Of a stretch of DNA of 64,000 nt, positions 11,775 to 23,844 are shown one piece after another; positions within the stretch are counted from its first letter, which is position 1, and every line of letters begins with the position of its first letter. The stretch spans positions 10,871,206 to 10,935,205 of the forward strand of contig NC_087069.1 of NCBI RefSeq assembly GCF_963678635.1, read 5' to 3'. The stretch is from Symsagittifera roscoffensis. Lineage: Eukaryota; Xenacoelomorpha; Acoela; Convolutidae. A model generated the notes under the pieces. The model searched no databases. It was not told the origin of the DNA and worked only from the letters and a program-made list of their open reading frames with translations. The position numbers were made by a program, and so were the translations under genes.

Positions 11775-12147
11775 AATTGTATACTGTTTGGTAAGATTGA
11801 AATTCTAGCATTAAGTGTTTTATAAGATGAGTTTTTTGAGAGTTGGTTTTTTCAGAATTTAGCCTACTTTGATTTCAAGAAGACCTTTTTTCTTTCAAAA
11901 AATTCAACATGTTTTAAAAGCGTGTAGAAATACATTTGTCAGTTTCAAGACCTAACAGTAAAATTTTGAAATCAAGTTCTTTTTTTTCATAATCTACAAC
12001 TGAAGATTAACAGTTATTATTATTAACAGTTTCCCAATGAGTTTTTTGAAAATACTCCAGTAAGTAGAAGTAGAAAAAAAGTAAAAAAGAAAAAGAATAA
12101 TTAATTAAATTTTTTTTTTATTTTTGTGTTTTTTATTCAATTTTGGT
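11775..12147. other. Upstream flank of the A4GALT-like gene, no feature seen
   Basis: AT-rich with many A and T tracts. No promoter motif is strong enough to call. Confidence 0.4.
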
Positions 12148-12620
12148 GACAAAGTTGTCGATCATGCCTAAATCAAAAATTTTCTAGGCAAATGGTCAGT
12201 TTTAAATTAACAACACTCCTTACAAAAGACTAACTTGGATATAAAAAAGTTTTATCAATTTTTTTAATGAATTTGGTCAAAAAACTTTGGGCTACTTGCG
12301 CAATAACTGGCTAAATTTGTTAAATTTTGTAATTGAAACAGTTTGAATTTTATAGAGATAATGAAAAACAGCATAATCGTTTGTTATCTGTAAAAATCCA
12401 GTGCGGATTGAACCGGAGTCATTGAGAGCGGCGGGACTATACTTGTGAACCGTTACTGTTAAATGTTGCTTAGAACCTGGGCATAATAGAGAGTATAAAT
12501 TGCTTTCAATTTTGTCAACTAGCGTTTTTATGCTTTTCATTTTGTCCATGATATCGTAATAGATCTATTTTACCAATAATTGTCAGTATAAGGTCAAAAA
12601 CTGTCGCAACAACATGATTT
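12148..12620. repeat. Duplicated non-coding segment D1, copy 1 (holds an empty insertion site)
   Basis: Aligns to 13370-13655 plus 14395-14585 with moderate divergence. Shared blocks are GGCAAATGGTCAGTTTT, CCTTACAAA, TTTTTATGCTTTT and AACTGTCGCAACA. At 12433-12447 it reads GGGACTATACTTGTG, the uninterrupted version of the site that carries a 734-bp insertion in copy 2. An 85-codon minus-strand frame here (12292-12549) is not preserved in the other copy and is not called. Confidence 0.75.
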
Positions 12621-13369
12621 TGGCTTAATTTTTTTTTACTTGAACTGTTTAAAGTTAAACTCATCAGTTTTGGTTAAAAAAAACATTATCTTTCAAAAAT
12701 TTTCTTAGTCGAAGTTGCATCTCCTAAAAATGAAAGAAAAACGTTTAGTACCTGGTTTGCTTCAGTATCTGGTTTTTTCCGGATCAACATGTACGATCTT
12801 TGTTCCTTTGATGTAAGGGGCTCACTGTCTGTAAGATTTCAAATTTGTTTTGGTTTCATCTGATGAGTCGGGCAAAATGTGTTTCGTTTTTTTATTGCTC
12901 AAGGAATGAAAAGATTTTGAAATCACTAGGTTTCATGCGAAACTTTTTTGAGCTTCGATGATGATTTGGTTTTTTAATTTTGTTACCCAATATATTTTGG
13001 TGTGATTTATCTTTTTTCTCATGTTTTTTTCTTTTTTTGTCTTTTTTCACTCGAAATCAGGTTTACCACAATTTTTCATCTAAGTGGGCTGATGGATATA
13101 TCATATTAAAACCCTTTATTTCTAGATTCGAACAACATTTTCAAGAGCGTCTCATCGCTTAGGAAAAATAGTTTCATTATGAGCAAAAAGCGCAACTGAG
13201 TAACGCTTGTGATAATGAATTTCATTGATTTTATAGACCTTCAGAACAAAAAACCTAATATTACTGCAAAGAAAACTATTTTTTGTGGTTTCAGTTAGCG
13301 GCTTTTTGGCATTTTTTTAAAGCAGAAAAAAAGTCTTATTTTCGTAATTTGTTTTCTGTTCAAATTTAG

Positions 13370-14600
13370 AGACAAATGTTGTCGTTCATGACTAATTGAT
13401 ATAATTTCAAGGGAAATGGTCAGTTTTTAATTGACACCACCCCTTACAAATGACTTCAATTTAAAGAGAAAAAATGTTTTTTCAAATCATTTTTATCTAT
13501 GAATATGATCGGAAATTTCTGTGCTTCGTGCCCAGTAACCAGCAAAATTGTTAATCATTACAACTGAAATAGTTTGAACTTCATTGAGGCAATGGAAAAA
13601 CAATGTAATCGTTTTTGAACCGGCTTGAACGGGATTCATTGAAAACGGCGTGACTATACAGTGCTGATTTAAATTATCCGAACAAAACGAACAAAACTTG
13701 AATTTTCAAACGCGTTTTTCTCAAATTGGGTTAAGATTAGACAAAAAGTGAAGAGGACAAAAGTTGCCTAGAATTTCACCAGAATTAATATGGTGTCATT
13801 TTTTCTCCGAAATTCTCAACAAAAATTTTACCCCAAAAATGGGTCATTTTGGTTTTTTTCAATTAATCAAGAATTACGCTGAAACTACTTTGCTAATTGA
13901 TATGAAAATTATATCACAGGAAGCCTCTTACGCAGTTCAACAAAGTTTAAGAGGGGTTAAATTTCCAAAAATTTGCACAATTTGTTTAAAATTTATTTTT
14001 AAACAGAGATTCAGGGTTTTATTTAGTAAAAATCACATTTATTGACTATCAAGTGAAATTTTTTTCATTTATACTGGTTTTTTGAAAACTTAACCCCTCT
14101 TAAACTTTGTTGAACTGCGTAAGAGGCTTCATGTGATATAATTTTCATATCAATTAACAAAGTAGTTTCAGCGTAATTCTTGATTAATTGAAAAAAGCCA
14201 AAAGTGACCCATTTTTGGGGTAAAATGTTTGTTAAGAATTTCGGAGAAAAAATGGCACCATATTAATTCTGGTGAAATTCTAAGCAACTTTTGTCCCCTT
14301 CACTTTTTGTCTAATCTTAACCCAATTTGAGAAAAACGCGTTTGAAAATTCAAGTTTTGTTCGTTTCGTCCGGATAATTTAAATCAGGACTGTACTTGTG
14401 AACGAGGAATTTCAAATGTTTCGTGAAACTTGTGAATATTAGAGAAAATAAAATATTTACAAGTTATGTCAACTTGCATTTTTATGCTTTTAATTTTGTC
14501 TAAAAGTTCATAATATATCTAGCTTACCTGCAATAATCGGTATAAGGATAAGTAACTGTCGCAACATTATGAATTTCAGGTTTTGAGTTAACTTCGGATT
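13370..14600. repeat. Duplicated segment D1, copy 2, split by an inserted foldback element
   Basis: Left part 13370-13658 and right part 14393-14600 match 12148-12620 in order and orientation. The 734 bp between them are absent from copy 1. Confidence 0.75.
13659..14392. mobile_element. 734-bp foldback / Tc1-mariner-like MITE with TA target duplication
   Basis: The element begins CAGTGCTGATTTAAATTATC and ends in its near-perfect inverse ...AAATCAGGACTG. The two arms, about 300 bp each, are inverted repeats of one another around a loop of roughly 130 bp near 13960-14090. TA flanks both sides (13657-13658, 14393-14394), and the empty site in the D1 copy at 12433-12447 has a single TA. CAGT ends and TA duplication are typical of Tc1/mariner derivatives. 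No transposase is encoded. The 93-codon frame inside is arm sequence. Confidence 0.9.
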
Positions 14601-15660
14601 ACTTGAATTGGGCAAAGTTCAATAAGCTCAATCAGTTACACGGTTTCTGAACTTTTCAAATGTGACTTCTCTAAAAACGAAAGAAACGATTAAAGTCATC
14701 ACTGCAACAAAAACTAAATCAGAACAATGCAAAGATCGAGCAAATATTTATGTAATGCTATACCTGGTAAAGATTGACAAAAATGGACACCAAATATTTC
14801 TTTTTTTGATGTTTTTTTTGTCTTTTTATATCTGAGTGGGAGAATTAAAGATAGTGACTATGAAAGTTTGTAATACGTTCTGTCCGAAATAAGTACACTG
14901 TTCGCCTTGCTAATTTTTTTGGATCATGTTATTGCTGATTTTTTTTTCAAGACACGGATTCAAATGGAGAGAGAAAAAATAAGAACTTAGAAAAATCCAT
15001 ATCATTCAATTCCGTATGGTGGATAAAAGATATGAAAAGGGCGTAACCCGAATTTTTGGGGCCTTTTTCATGATAGTGCTCCCTTAATACATTGGAGCCG
15101 CATCAACAAAATTAAAACTTCTGCGTTAAGGTATGTAATAATCTCGTTAATAGGGAGGAGGGAATATGAAAGGAAAACCCTGTGTGTTAAAAAAATTGAA
15201 CTGTAATGATAACGTTTTTCATTCTTGTGCTGTGTATTGAAATGGAAATTTTTGTTTTCATTTGTTAAAGTTATCTTTTTCGAGTTCCATTAGGCCAATT
15301 ATAAGTTTAAGCCATAAGAAACCCATAAGCTTAAACCGTACCGAAAAAAGTTTTTATTTCTGACCTGAAATACTTTGTATCTAATCTAATTTCGGCTCTT
15401 TTCAAGTTTCCCCCTCCCCACGTTTCTAAATACCAAGTTTTATGTTTGTCTTACGTGTTATTACGATTAAATGCGTGATGTTACGCTGTAAAGTATGAAG
15501 AACAAATAAGCTTTTCGAAGTTGAATTTGAAAGGGGGAAAACTGGAAAAGTCTGGTCTGAAATTTTTTTGAAATGTTTAAATAAAGCATGGATTTCCTTT
15601 AAATATTTTATTTCTTATCCTAATTCTGATCAGAAATTAGCTAAATCTAAGCTTTTTCTA
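14601..15660. other. Non-coding stretch, nothing identified
   Basis: AT-rich intergenic DNA. No exon, RNA or repeat structure is convincing. Confidence 0.45.
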
Positions 15661-15670
15661 GCTAGAAAAA

Positions 15671-15743
15671 GTCTACTGATGGGTCTCGAATCTACGACCT
15701 TCTGATTGCCATACGTCTGCTCTATCAACTAGGCTATATCCCT
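15671..15743 (-). other. tRNA-like sequence (A and B boxes), probably degenerate or a SINE head
   Basis: On the minus strand the start GGGATATAGCC is followed by an A-box-like TAGCCTAGTTGATAGAGC and, about 30 nt later, a B-box-like AGATTCGAGACC. Box order and spacing suit a pol III type 2 promoter. The acceptor and T stems do not pair, so a functional tRNA is unlikely. It could be a tRNA pseudogene or the head of a tRNA-derived SINE. Confidence 0.35.
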
Positions 15744-15881
15744 TGTTACATTTTCCTAGCTTTAGGAGAATAACAATGTTATAGCAAGTGTAAGTTTGCA
15801 TTGTATTCGCCACTGCCATTGTGTATACTCGAAGCATGTTTATCTCGTTGCGGTTGAGCAGTTAACTGATTTCTGGTTATT

Positions 15882-16450
15882 GTTCCGACTTTCGATACGA
15901 AATTAACGGAATATTTGTGCTCGGGGTGGGTTTTTTTTTCTTCAGACAAATTTCGACTTTTTAACTAGCCATTTTTGACGGAATTTTTTTATTTCACTCG
16001 AAAGGTATTGTTGTACTGAGCTTAATTTTGAAAAGATATTTCACCTGTAACCTTTTTTGGTAAAATTATGAGGGTTCAAAGATTGCCATTTTGGCCATTT
16101 TGACCAATTTGGGACAATTAACGCGCGATATAATTCGCGCTATAAACAAGTAAGCGGAGATTTAATCCGTCTTATAAATCGTTCCAAATTGGTTGAACGA
16201 AGCTTATTTGCCATAATTGATTTGTTACAGGGAACGAAAACTCTCTTTTTGTACTTTATATGGCGTGTGGGGTGATGATTTTAATAAAAAATTTCAAATT
16301 TTAGAAAAAATTTTTTTCATTTTGTTTCATTTCATTAAATTTTTTATGTTTTTACTGCTGCTCCATAACCCTTAAAAGGCAGTCGGAATATTCAGGGCTT
16401 CCTGCTGCTCCATAAACCTTAAAAGGCAGTCGGAACATTCAGTCTTATTT
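15882..16450 (+). repeat. Interspersed repeat family R1, copy 2
   Basis: Same orientation and order as 541-1145. Its terminal block CTTAAAAGGCAGTCGGAA is present twice (about 16370-16395 and 16417-16440), so the end is locally duplicated. Confidence 0.7.
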
Positions 16451-16805
16451 TTTTCTAGAAACTGTTTGTTTCTAAACTAGGAAAGAAAAAGATCACTTCT
16501 GCACGGAAAATACGAGAAAACTAGGCTTGATAGTCTACATAGAATTTATATCTAGAAAAACAGCTTCCGTTCGGTACGGGAAGTCAGATCCATAAGTTGG
16601 GATGACTATGTTTCAATTCAAAATTCTGTTTCAGTATTGAATATACTACACAGACTTGCATATACTACACAGACATGGAGCTTAAAATTAGTTTCTCTAA
16701 CTTTTCAAACACTAGTCCGACTCAAATCATTCTTTCACTACCCATATTTTCTCATCCTTTTTTCTGAACATTCAACACAAGTGTGCCGCCATTTAAATAT
16801 ACTGG

Positions 16806-17200
16806 TTATTGTTCCGACTTTCGAAACGAAAGTAACGGAATATTTGTGCTCGGGTGGGGTTTTTTTCAGATACTTTTCGACTTTTTAACTAGCCAATTTC
16901 GACAAAAATTTTATGCCATTCGAAAGGTACTGTTGTACTGAGCTTAATTTTGATAAGAAATATTGTCAGTGATCATGTTTTGCGGATTTATGAGGGTTTA
17001 AATATTGCATTTTGGCCAATTTGAGACAATTAACGGGCGCAATATAATTCGCGCTATTAACGCGTAAGCAGAGATTTATTCATACTTAGAAATCGTTCCA
17101 AATTGGTTGAAAGAAGCTTATTTGCAGTAATTGATTTGTTACTAAAAGCTAAATTTATCACTTTGTACTTTATATGGCGTGTGGGATGATGATTTTCTCA
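16806..17200 (+). repeat. Interspersed repeat family R1, copy 3 (shorter)
   Basis: Begins GTTATTGTTCCGACTTTCG like copy 2 and keeps the GGAATATTTGTGCTCGG, TTTTTAACTAGCCA and TTTATATGGCG landmarks. It ends before the terminal block. Confidence 0.7.
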
Positions 17201-17751
17201 AAAAAAACCCGATACGAGCAGCCTTGTATACTTTCGTAACGGTTTCGTTTAATTGTAATGCCGATTGAAAAGACTTATGATACAAAGTGAAACGTATAGC
17301 GCTAAGTTAAAATTAATAAGAAGAAAATTATGAAGTTTTACACCAAGAATTATTGGGAAAATGTGAGACTCTGTCAGCTAGCTTTTCAAACAAGATAACT
17401 CAGACACCTATCAGTATTTGCCTTTTGAGCCCAATAACTTTTTCGTCAGTATTTAGCTACGAGGTTTTGATAATGAAGTTTTGCCTGAATAACGGTCTAA
17501 ACAGTTACTACCTGAAAACAGCCCATGTAATATTAACAATTTTTATAATAAGAAAATTCGCAAGAAACTGCTATGCCTACGTCTCCTAGTAGGATTTATC
17601 TTTTAGCCTAAGCTATAACATATTCTTTTCTGTAAATCATGATCAAAATATTGTACTACAAGTTATTTTCGTAAAATCATCCTTTCGAAAAGTTCTTTAT
17701 TTTTGGAGCGGTTAATTTCAACTTTCTTTATTCGAAAATCCGCGATAAACT
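17201..17751. other. Left flank of the LTR element, no feature seen
   Basis: AT-rich. It ends in AACT (17748-17751), which is repeated after the 3' LTR and is taken as the target-site duplication. Confidence 0.45.
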
Positions 17752-18161
17752 TGGAACCTGATCTAAACTATATTTTATGATTGGATAAATTGGATATTTT
17801 ACCACTGTAAAGTATTTAATATTAACCAATCATAATCCATCTAACTAACAACCCACTTATTTGTAAGTGCTGAAATTACTTGTAATTTCAGCACCAGAGA
17901 GATTTGAATTTAACTTAGAAATTAGTTGTCTCTCCAAGAGAACTTCAGCAGCCGCAACAAACCAGTATACCCTAGATACATTGAGCCTAGCAGAGACTAG
18001 TTAAACACCCTGCGACTAGAAAGTATAAGAGTAAGATTAGGATCGGTATTAGACTAAGAAGTTGCACGAATCTATCCGGCCGAAAATAAGATAGCGTGAC
18101 GAGTAGACGGTGTACCCTATCCGAAATTACTCTATGAGTTAACCACATCGGTCCCAACTCA
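17752..18161 (+). repeat. 5' LTR
   Basis: Starts TGGAACCTGATC and ends CCCAACTCA. It is paired with 34252-34661. It contains the 28-bp palindrome at 17867-17894. Immediately downstream the sequence TCTGGTGCGACCATAAG includes a TGG start, as expected of a primer-binding site; the tRNA was not identified. Confidence 0.9.
17867..17894. promoter_or_regulatory. Near-perfect 28-bp palindrome inside the LTR
   Basis: GTGCTGAAATTACT followed by its inverse arm (one central mismatch). It is perfect in the inverted LTR copy at 8758-8785 and has one more change at 34367-34394. The position in the first third of the LTR suits a dimeric transcription-factor site, but its function is inferred only. Confidence 0.5.
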
Positions 18162-18262
18162 TCTGGTGCGACCATAAGTCTCGAATAAGACCTTAATAGC
18201 TTAGAATTTACCAAAAATAGATTAGACATTAGACAAAACATTTTCAAAATCATTTAATCGAA

Positions 18263-18469
18263 ATGTCTCTACGACTCAATAGATCAGAGACGATATTCCG
18301 AACAATAATAGAACTACACGGAAATGGAAGAAGACCTCGAACAAGAGACGACATACGACAAAGTAGAAACTTACCATATAGTTTTATGATCGTACGGCAA
18401 AAGCCAACACAATCTTTTATATTTAGAATCTTATTAGCAATGAATTTAGATTTTCATCTGCAAACATAA
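18263..18469 (+). CDS. Short leader ORF conserved between two element copies
   Basis: 68 codons, rich in Arg (MSLRLNRSETIFRTI...). The same frame is open on the minus strand of the 8222-8900 copy (MSLRLNRSEPIFRTI...), with about ten amino-acid changes over roughly 50 residues and no stop. It could be a small leader peptide or an upstream ORF controlling translation. No family is recognised. Confidence 0.35.
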   Translation: MSLRLNRSETIFRTIIELHGNGRRPRTRDDIRQSRNLPYSFMIVRQKPTQSFIFRILLAMNLDFHLQT

Positions 18470-19334
18470 AATTTTGAAGTCAATCTTCATGATCATTTCA
18501 GGCGCTAAACAAATTTATTAATGTACAATAACGATTGATAAAAAGATCTCAGATCGTTTTCTTAATTTCTGCAGTCTTATACAAAACATATTTGAAAAAT
18601 ATTTATTGAAAATGAAAATAAAAATTAGTAGCATGACAATAAATTGTGGGTAATCATAAATCATTTGTTGTCCCAGCTTCATCACCTAATTATAACAGCA
18701 ATCATAAGCTCACTAATATCATTAAAATACTAAATCTTTTTCTAAAAAAAAATTTAAACCATTTTAAACTTAAATTCACTTAATTTTAAAATCAGATCAT
18801 CAAGGCCTATCCTTGAATCAAAAAGAACAATTTTGTTCTCCTCCACCCACTTAGCAAGTTTCTAACGACCTCAAACGTCGATTCACTATCCAACCCTTCC
18901 AAAAGACCCAAGATTAATAGAAATTTTTAAATAAAACTAACCATTCAAATTAAGATAAACAGTGAAAAACTTCGGTTATTCATCCTTCACTTGAACCCTC
19001 CTCTTACCAGACCCAGGATAGATCTTAGACTTAGTAAGTTTAAAATAGTATTAACGAACTACTTGCGTTCTAATTATACCTGAACCTTGTGGATCGATTT
19101 ACTATTCTCCAACCCTTGAACACAATCACTACCCCTAAGTAAGATTAAGTAAGTTAACACGTTAGCTTAGACTAGCCACGAGAAAATAAAAAATCATTCT
19201 TCGGAATTGATATACTTTTCTCTCCAACCCTAAATAAAAAGACCCAGGTTAAGCTAACCAAAAAATCATAAGGACTAACAGTCTAAGAAAATAGAAATAC
19301 CTAACAACTTTTTGCATCCCTCATCCTAAACCTT

Positions 19335-19802
19335 ATGTCATTCAAAAATCTAAGAAACAAGCAAACAATCGTTTTAAACAACTGTGAGATAGATAACAAA
19401 AAATACGATCTTGTAATCACACCTCATACACAAACAGTTGGATACATTAGAGCAAAACGACAAACAATAAAAAGAAAAATTATAAACAAACAAAGACAAA
19501 TCACACGAAAAAGATTTTCAAAAAATAGAAACGCATTTTCAGAATCAGAAACCAACAGTTTAGACGAACTTTATAAACTAAAAGAATCAATAGATAAAAA
19601 TTGCCCAATTCACGATCAATTATATTTCTCTGACTCAGAAACAACTTCAAATTCATCAAAAAGAGGAAAAAGAAGAATAAAAAAGCAGTATAAACACAAA
19701 CCAGTACATTTATACAATTGGAATCAACCAATTAGACACATTGATAATTACATATTAACAGTCATCGAACAAAAAAATGAGCTCAACGCACACCCCAGGT
19801 GA
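19335..19802 (+). CDS. Upstream ORF of the retroelement, basic protein, function unknown
   Basis: 155 codons, basic in the middle (many Lys/Arg), then an acidic/Ser stretch and another basic stretch. It ends inside the start of gag, in a different frame (gag ATG at 19777, 26-nt overlap). Its 3' half, from about 19551, is the first copy of the tandem duplication, and the matching segment in the second copy is fused behind gag sequence. It may be a short accessory ORF or the former 5' part of gag displaced by a frameshift. Not recognised. Confidence 0.45.
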   Translation: MSFKNLRNKQTIVLNNCEIDNKKYDLVITPHTQTVGYIRAKRQTIKRKIINKQRQITRKRFSKNRNAFSESETNSLDELYKLKESIDKNCPIHDQLYFSDSETTSNSSKRGKRRIKKQYKHKPVHLYNWNQPIRHIDNYILTVIEQKNELNAHPR

Positions 19803-20965
19803 AGAAAGTCCAGATGATGATGATATTTTCCCCTTTATCGTAGATGCAACCACTGATAGAGGACAGCATATATTCTGCAAAAATTTACTCCTAAATTTGT
19901 TTGAAACCGGAATCAGTCCATGTAAAACAGAGTTCCCAGATGTAGAAATCAAAAGACAAATTATCGATCACTATCTAAAAGATATATGTAACCTAACACA
20001 ACAATACGGAATCTACTCCATAGAATTCAGCTCACCAAACCAGAATCACAGTAAATATATAATTCAAACAGACGACCTTGATTTAGAATTCTCAAAAGTA
20101 TTCTCAGAATATATAAAAAGCATCCAATATCATAACTCACAAAGAGCAAACTCCATATTCACCAATGAAGTTTTTGCGATAATATATAGTTATATCTCGA
20201 TATTAGAAAACGAAATCCAGATACCAAATGTCTCATCGACAGAAACATCTAAACATATAAGAGCCAGCAATTTAGACGAACTCTACAATTTAAAAGAATC
20301 ACTTGATAAAAATTGTCCCATTCACGATCAATTATATTTTTCGATTCAGAAACAACTTAAAATTCATCAAAAAGAGGAAAAAAAAGAATAAAAAAGCAAA
20401 ACAAACACAAACCAGTACACCTGTATAACTGGAATCAACCAATTAGACACATTGATAGCCATATATTAAAAGTCATCAAACGAAAAAATGAGCCACACTC
20501 AAAGTGACGATAGTCCAGATGACGAAGAGGTTTACCCCTTCCTCATAGATGCACCCGATAATAGAGGGCAACATGATTTTTGCAAGAATTTAGTCGTAAA
20601 TTTGTTTGACCCGGAATCAGTCCATGCAAAGCAGAATTTCCAGATGTAAAAAACAAAAGACAAATTATTGAACATTATTTGAAAGACATATGTAACTTGA
20701 CACAACAATATGCAATCTACACCATAGAATTCAGCACACCAAATACGAATCATCGTAAATATGTAATTCAAACAGATGATCTTGAATTAGAATTTTCAAA
20801 AGTATTCCTAGAATATATCAAAAGCATACAAAATCAGAACTCACAAAGAGCAAACTCTATATTCACTAATGAAGTTTTTGCAATAATATATACCTATATC
20901 TCTATCTTAGAAAAAACAGAATTTCAAAGTATCTCACCAATTGAAACATCAAAACATACAAAAGT
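19551..20965 (+). repeat. Diverged tandem duplication of about 710 bp inside the gag region
   Basis: 19551-20262 and 20263-20965 align end to end, both beginning TTTAGACGAACT and running through CCATTCACGATCAATTATAT, the gag start (ATGAGC... near 19777 and 20487), CACAACAATA and ACATCNAAACATA. Divergence is visible throughout, so it is old. The second unit has a frameshift at about 20610-20680. The partial copy at 63401-64000 lacks this part. Confidence 0.85.
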
Positions 20966-23121
20966 ACGAAATGTTATCACATTATTTTCAACTTTTCTAC
21001 ATATAATCAAGGAAAATTTCACTAAAGACGATGTTTCACAGCACACAAAACATGACTTACAAAAAATTTTGGCATGGTTTATAATAGATTATTTCACACA
21101 TAATTTAGACTTAATTTCACAAGCAAGAAAAAATTTCAGACCTCAAAATTCAAATGATGACACTGCCATTACAGAACAATCAGACTGTGTTTGGGACCCT
21201 GAATGGTCTCATCCTACATTTATAAATATCCCACAATCTATCTCAAGTCAAGCAATAAGAACAATATCTTATCACAGAGATTATGTAAGAGTAATACCAT
21301 TAACCATTGATGCAACACTATTAAACTACAATACATTTTTACCTGATACCCGAAATAACAGTTTAAACTTGACCGTCATACACAATGAAAACCTTAATGG
21401 AACTAGAAATCTTACACAACAAGATATTCAAACACCATCACACTTCATAAATGAAGAAATTGTCCAAACAACAACAACTACACAACAAAGTATTTCACCA
21501 ATACACCCAAATTTAACAACACCAAGAATTACAAATACTTCACTGGCACAAGTAACCTTACAATCAACCGTTAAACCTTCGGTTGCTCCAAAATATTCAC
21601 ATATGGATTATCAAACATATAGACCAAAAACAAAGCCATCATAACCACGAAAAACATTCACAAGAAATAATTTTGCAGAACACAATTATAATTATGCACA
21701 TTCGTTAAAAGCAAACTACCCCCCACGAAAAAATAATAATCATGTATGTTCTCACTATTGGGATCCCAATGACAACAACCAACTCAGTAAATTTTCAAAC
21801 TAATCCACATCCTCCACAGGATCATAGTGAAAATTACCCATTCTTTCAACAAAATAAAAATAAAAAGCAAGCACCTCATCATACGGATTATTTATCATCT
21901 GATGATGATTAATTACAGCCAGACATTTTTGCACCATATACCCAGGAATATTGCAAACAAGGATCCCGACGACCTCATACATATAATAGAATTTTTTCTC
22001 CAAAACCAACAGATACACGAAATCAACAACCAATACATATGCCAAATCCAACTAATACTCAATCTTTTCAACCAATTTAACCACAAAACCCAATGACTAT
22101 GCACTCACATCAACCAACTCAAATGCAAAATGAAATACCGCTCCCATATTACCTTCAACAACACGAAATAACAAAAAATCAACTTTCAAACTTTTCGCAA
22201 ATGCCAAATGCCGCAGAATCACTACAGATGACAATGAATCCATACGTCATGGGTGGATCATCAGTAACATCCAATAAACCACTGATGGTGTTTACAGGAA
22301 CAGATTCGGAATATTCTGTATAAGATTATTTAAATGCAGTAACAGCAAATTTAGTTTTAAATATAGGACCTGAACCAATTAATACGCCACTACATCAAAA
22401 TTGGATACATAGACATACAGCATTGATACAAACAACCTTAGATGGCGCAGCCCAAAAGTGGTTTTCAGTATTAGCTATAGAAATAAAATCAGACTGGAAA
22501 AGATTTAACCAAGAATTTTCAAAAATGTTTGACTCCGAAAGAAATAAACAACACCAAAGAGTTTTATGTAATGAAATTCGCAGATTACCAAATGAAACCA
22601 TCAAACAATTAGCAGTACGTATCGAAACACTAGTTCGAAAAGCATATTCACTTAATACACATGACTATAAAAACACAAAAATGACAGAAATTTTAATGAT
22701 GACCTTAACACCTCAATTAAGGAAAATAGCAATAAAAAAGAGAGCATCTCATCCTTCCTCAATTCGAGAGCCAGATTTAGATTTTCGAAAACTAGTAGAT
22801 CAACTAGAACAAGCGGAAATCACAATGAAACTTGAAGAAACAGAAAATCCAAAACTACGATATGTTAATCGAATTGAAACAAACACTACACATATAAATA
22901 ACATACAGGAATCAGATACAGACCTAATTGAAAAAATCACTGAAATACTAAATATTTATGAAAAACATCTAAATTTTAAAGGCAAACTATCTTTCAAAAA
23001 ATGCTGTAATTTTTCCGACGATACGGACACAGTATTTCCGAATGTAGACAAAAACAACAAGATAATCAGAATAAACCTCAAAAGCATAAAGAACCAAATA
23101 AATCATTCTATCAATATATGA
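19777..23121 (+). pseudogene. gag: Retroelement gag polyprotein, broken
   Basis: Structural precursor of the particle. The N-terminal region (from 19777, repeated from 20487) is acidic then mixed. A Thr/Gln/Asn/Pro-rich linker runs to about 22300, and a retrotransposon-gag capsid domain spans about 22270-22860: MVFTGTDSEYSV, then DYLNAVTANL, the conserved TLDGAAQKWF, and FDSERNKQHQR. A zinc knuckle follows near 23003-23045, but a frameshift separates its CC pair from RRYGHSISECR, so C-x2-C-x4-H-x4-C is not intact in any frame. Breaks: stop at about 22322, frameshifts at 20.6 kb, 21.6-22.1 kb and 23.0 kb. The capsid signature (W, K, F around AQKWF) supports Ty3/Gypsy-type gag. Sequence between 23121 and 23845 is a decayed Asn/Ser/Arg-rich tail. 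Confidence 0.82.
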
Positions 23122-23844
23122 AAAAAGATCAATATCTACGAAACAAAAATATATATACTAACAACAGTTCAAGAAAACCACTCCCGAAAAACACCAACTA
23201 CACAAGGAATCAATCACCATTTAACTCAAGTTATAGAGGAAGATCACCATAACGAAGAAATACACAAAATTCTTCACAAAATAATTATTATCGATCAAAT
23301 AGTCGAAATAACTATTCGAGATCAAATTCCAATGCAACACAATTTGTTTCTAGATCCAGTCCCAATCAAACCCAACAAATAAACACTATTCCAATATTCA
23401 ATCACGAAACTCATCATACAACAGAAATAGAAACTATTCACATAATCGAAATGGAAGTTATTCGAACAATCGAAATCAGAATTACCCGAACAATCGATCA
23501 AGAAATAACTCGTTTAATAGATCAAACTATCACAGATCAAATGACAGTTATCAAAACAGATCACGGAATAATTCACAAAACCAAAATTCAAGTTAAAATA
23601 AACAATATAGAAATTATTGCCAGTCACTACATAGGAATAATAACCATTATAATAATTTTAAACATCGATACAGAAGTAGTACACCAAAACATCAAAGACA
23701 TATTAATCAAGTACAGTCAAATGAAGAAACAACATCAGACCCCCCAGGTATTGATGACACAGGAAGTAACGAACTACAACTAAATCAAATAAACTGTGGA
23801 TCATCAGATACAGAAAGTGATACAGAAATACCATCTCCGTAAAT

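Noticed and set aside
12292-12549. 85-codon minus-strand frame in repeat D1
   Set aside because: The corresponding frame is broken in the other D1 copy, and no splice or homology support exists.
13764-14045. 93-codon frame inside the foldback element
   Set aside because: It is inverted-arm sequence of the MITE; no transposase motif is present.
15671-15743. Functional tRNA gene
   Set aside because: A and B boxes are present, but the acceptor and T stems do not pair, so only a tRNA-like remnant is claimed.
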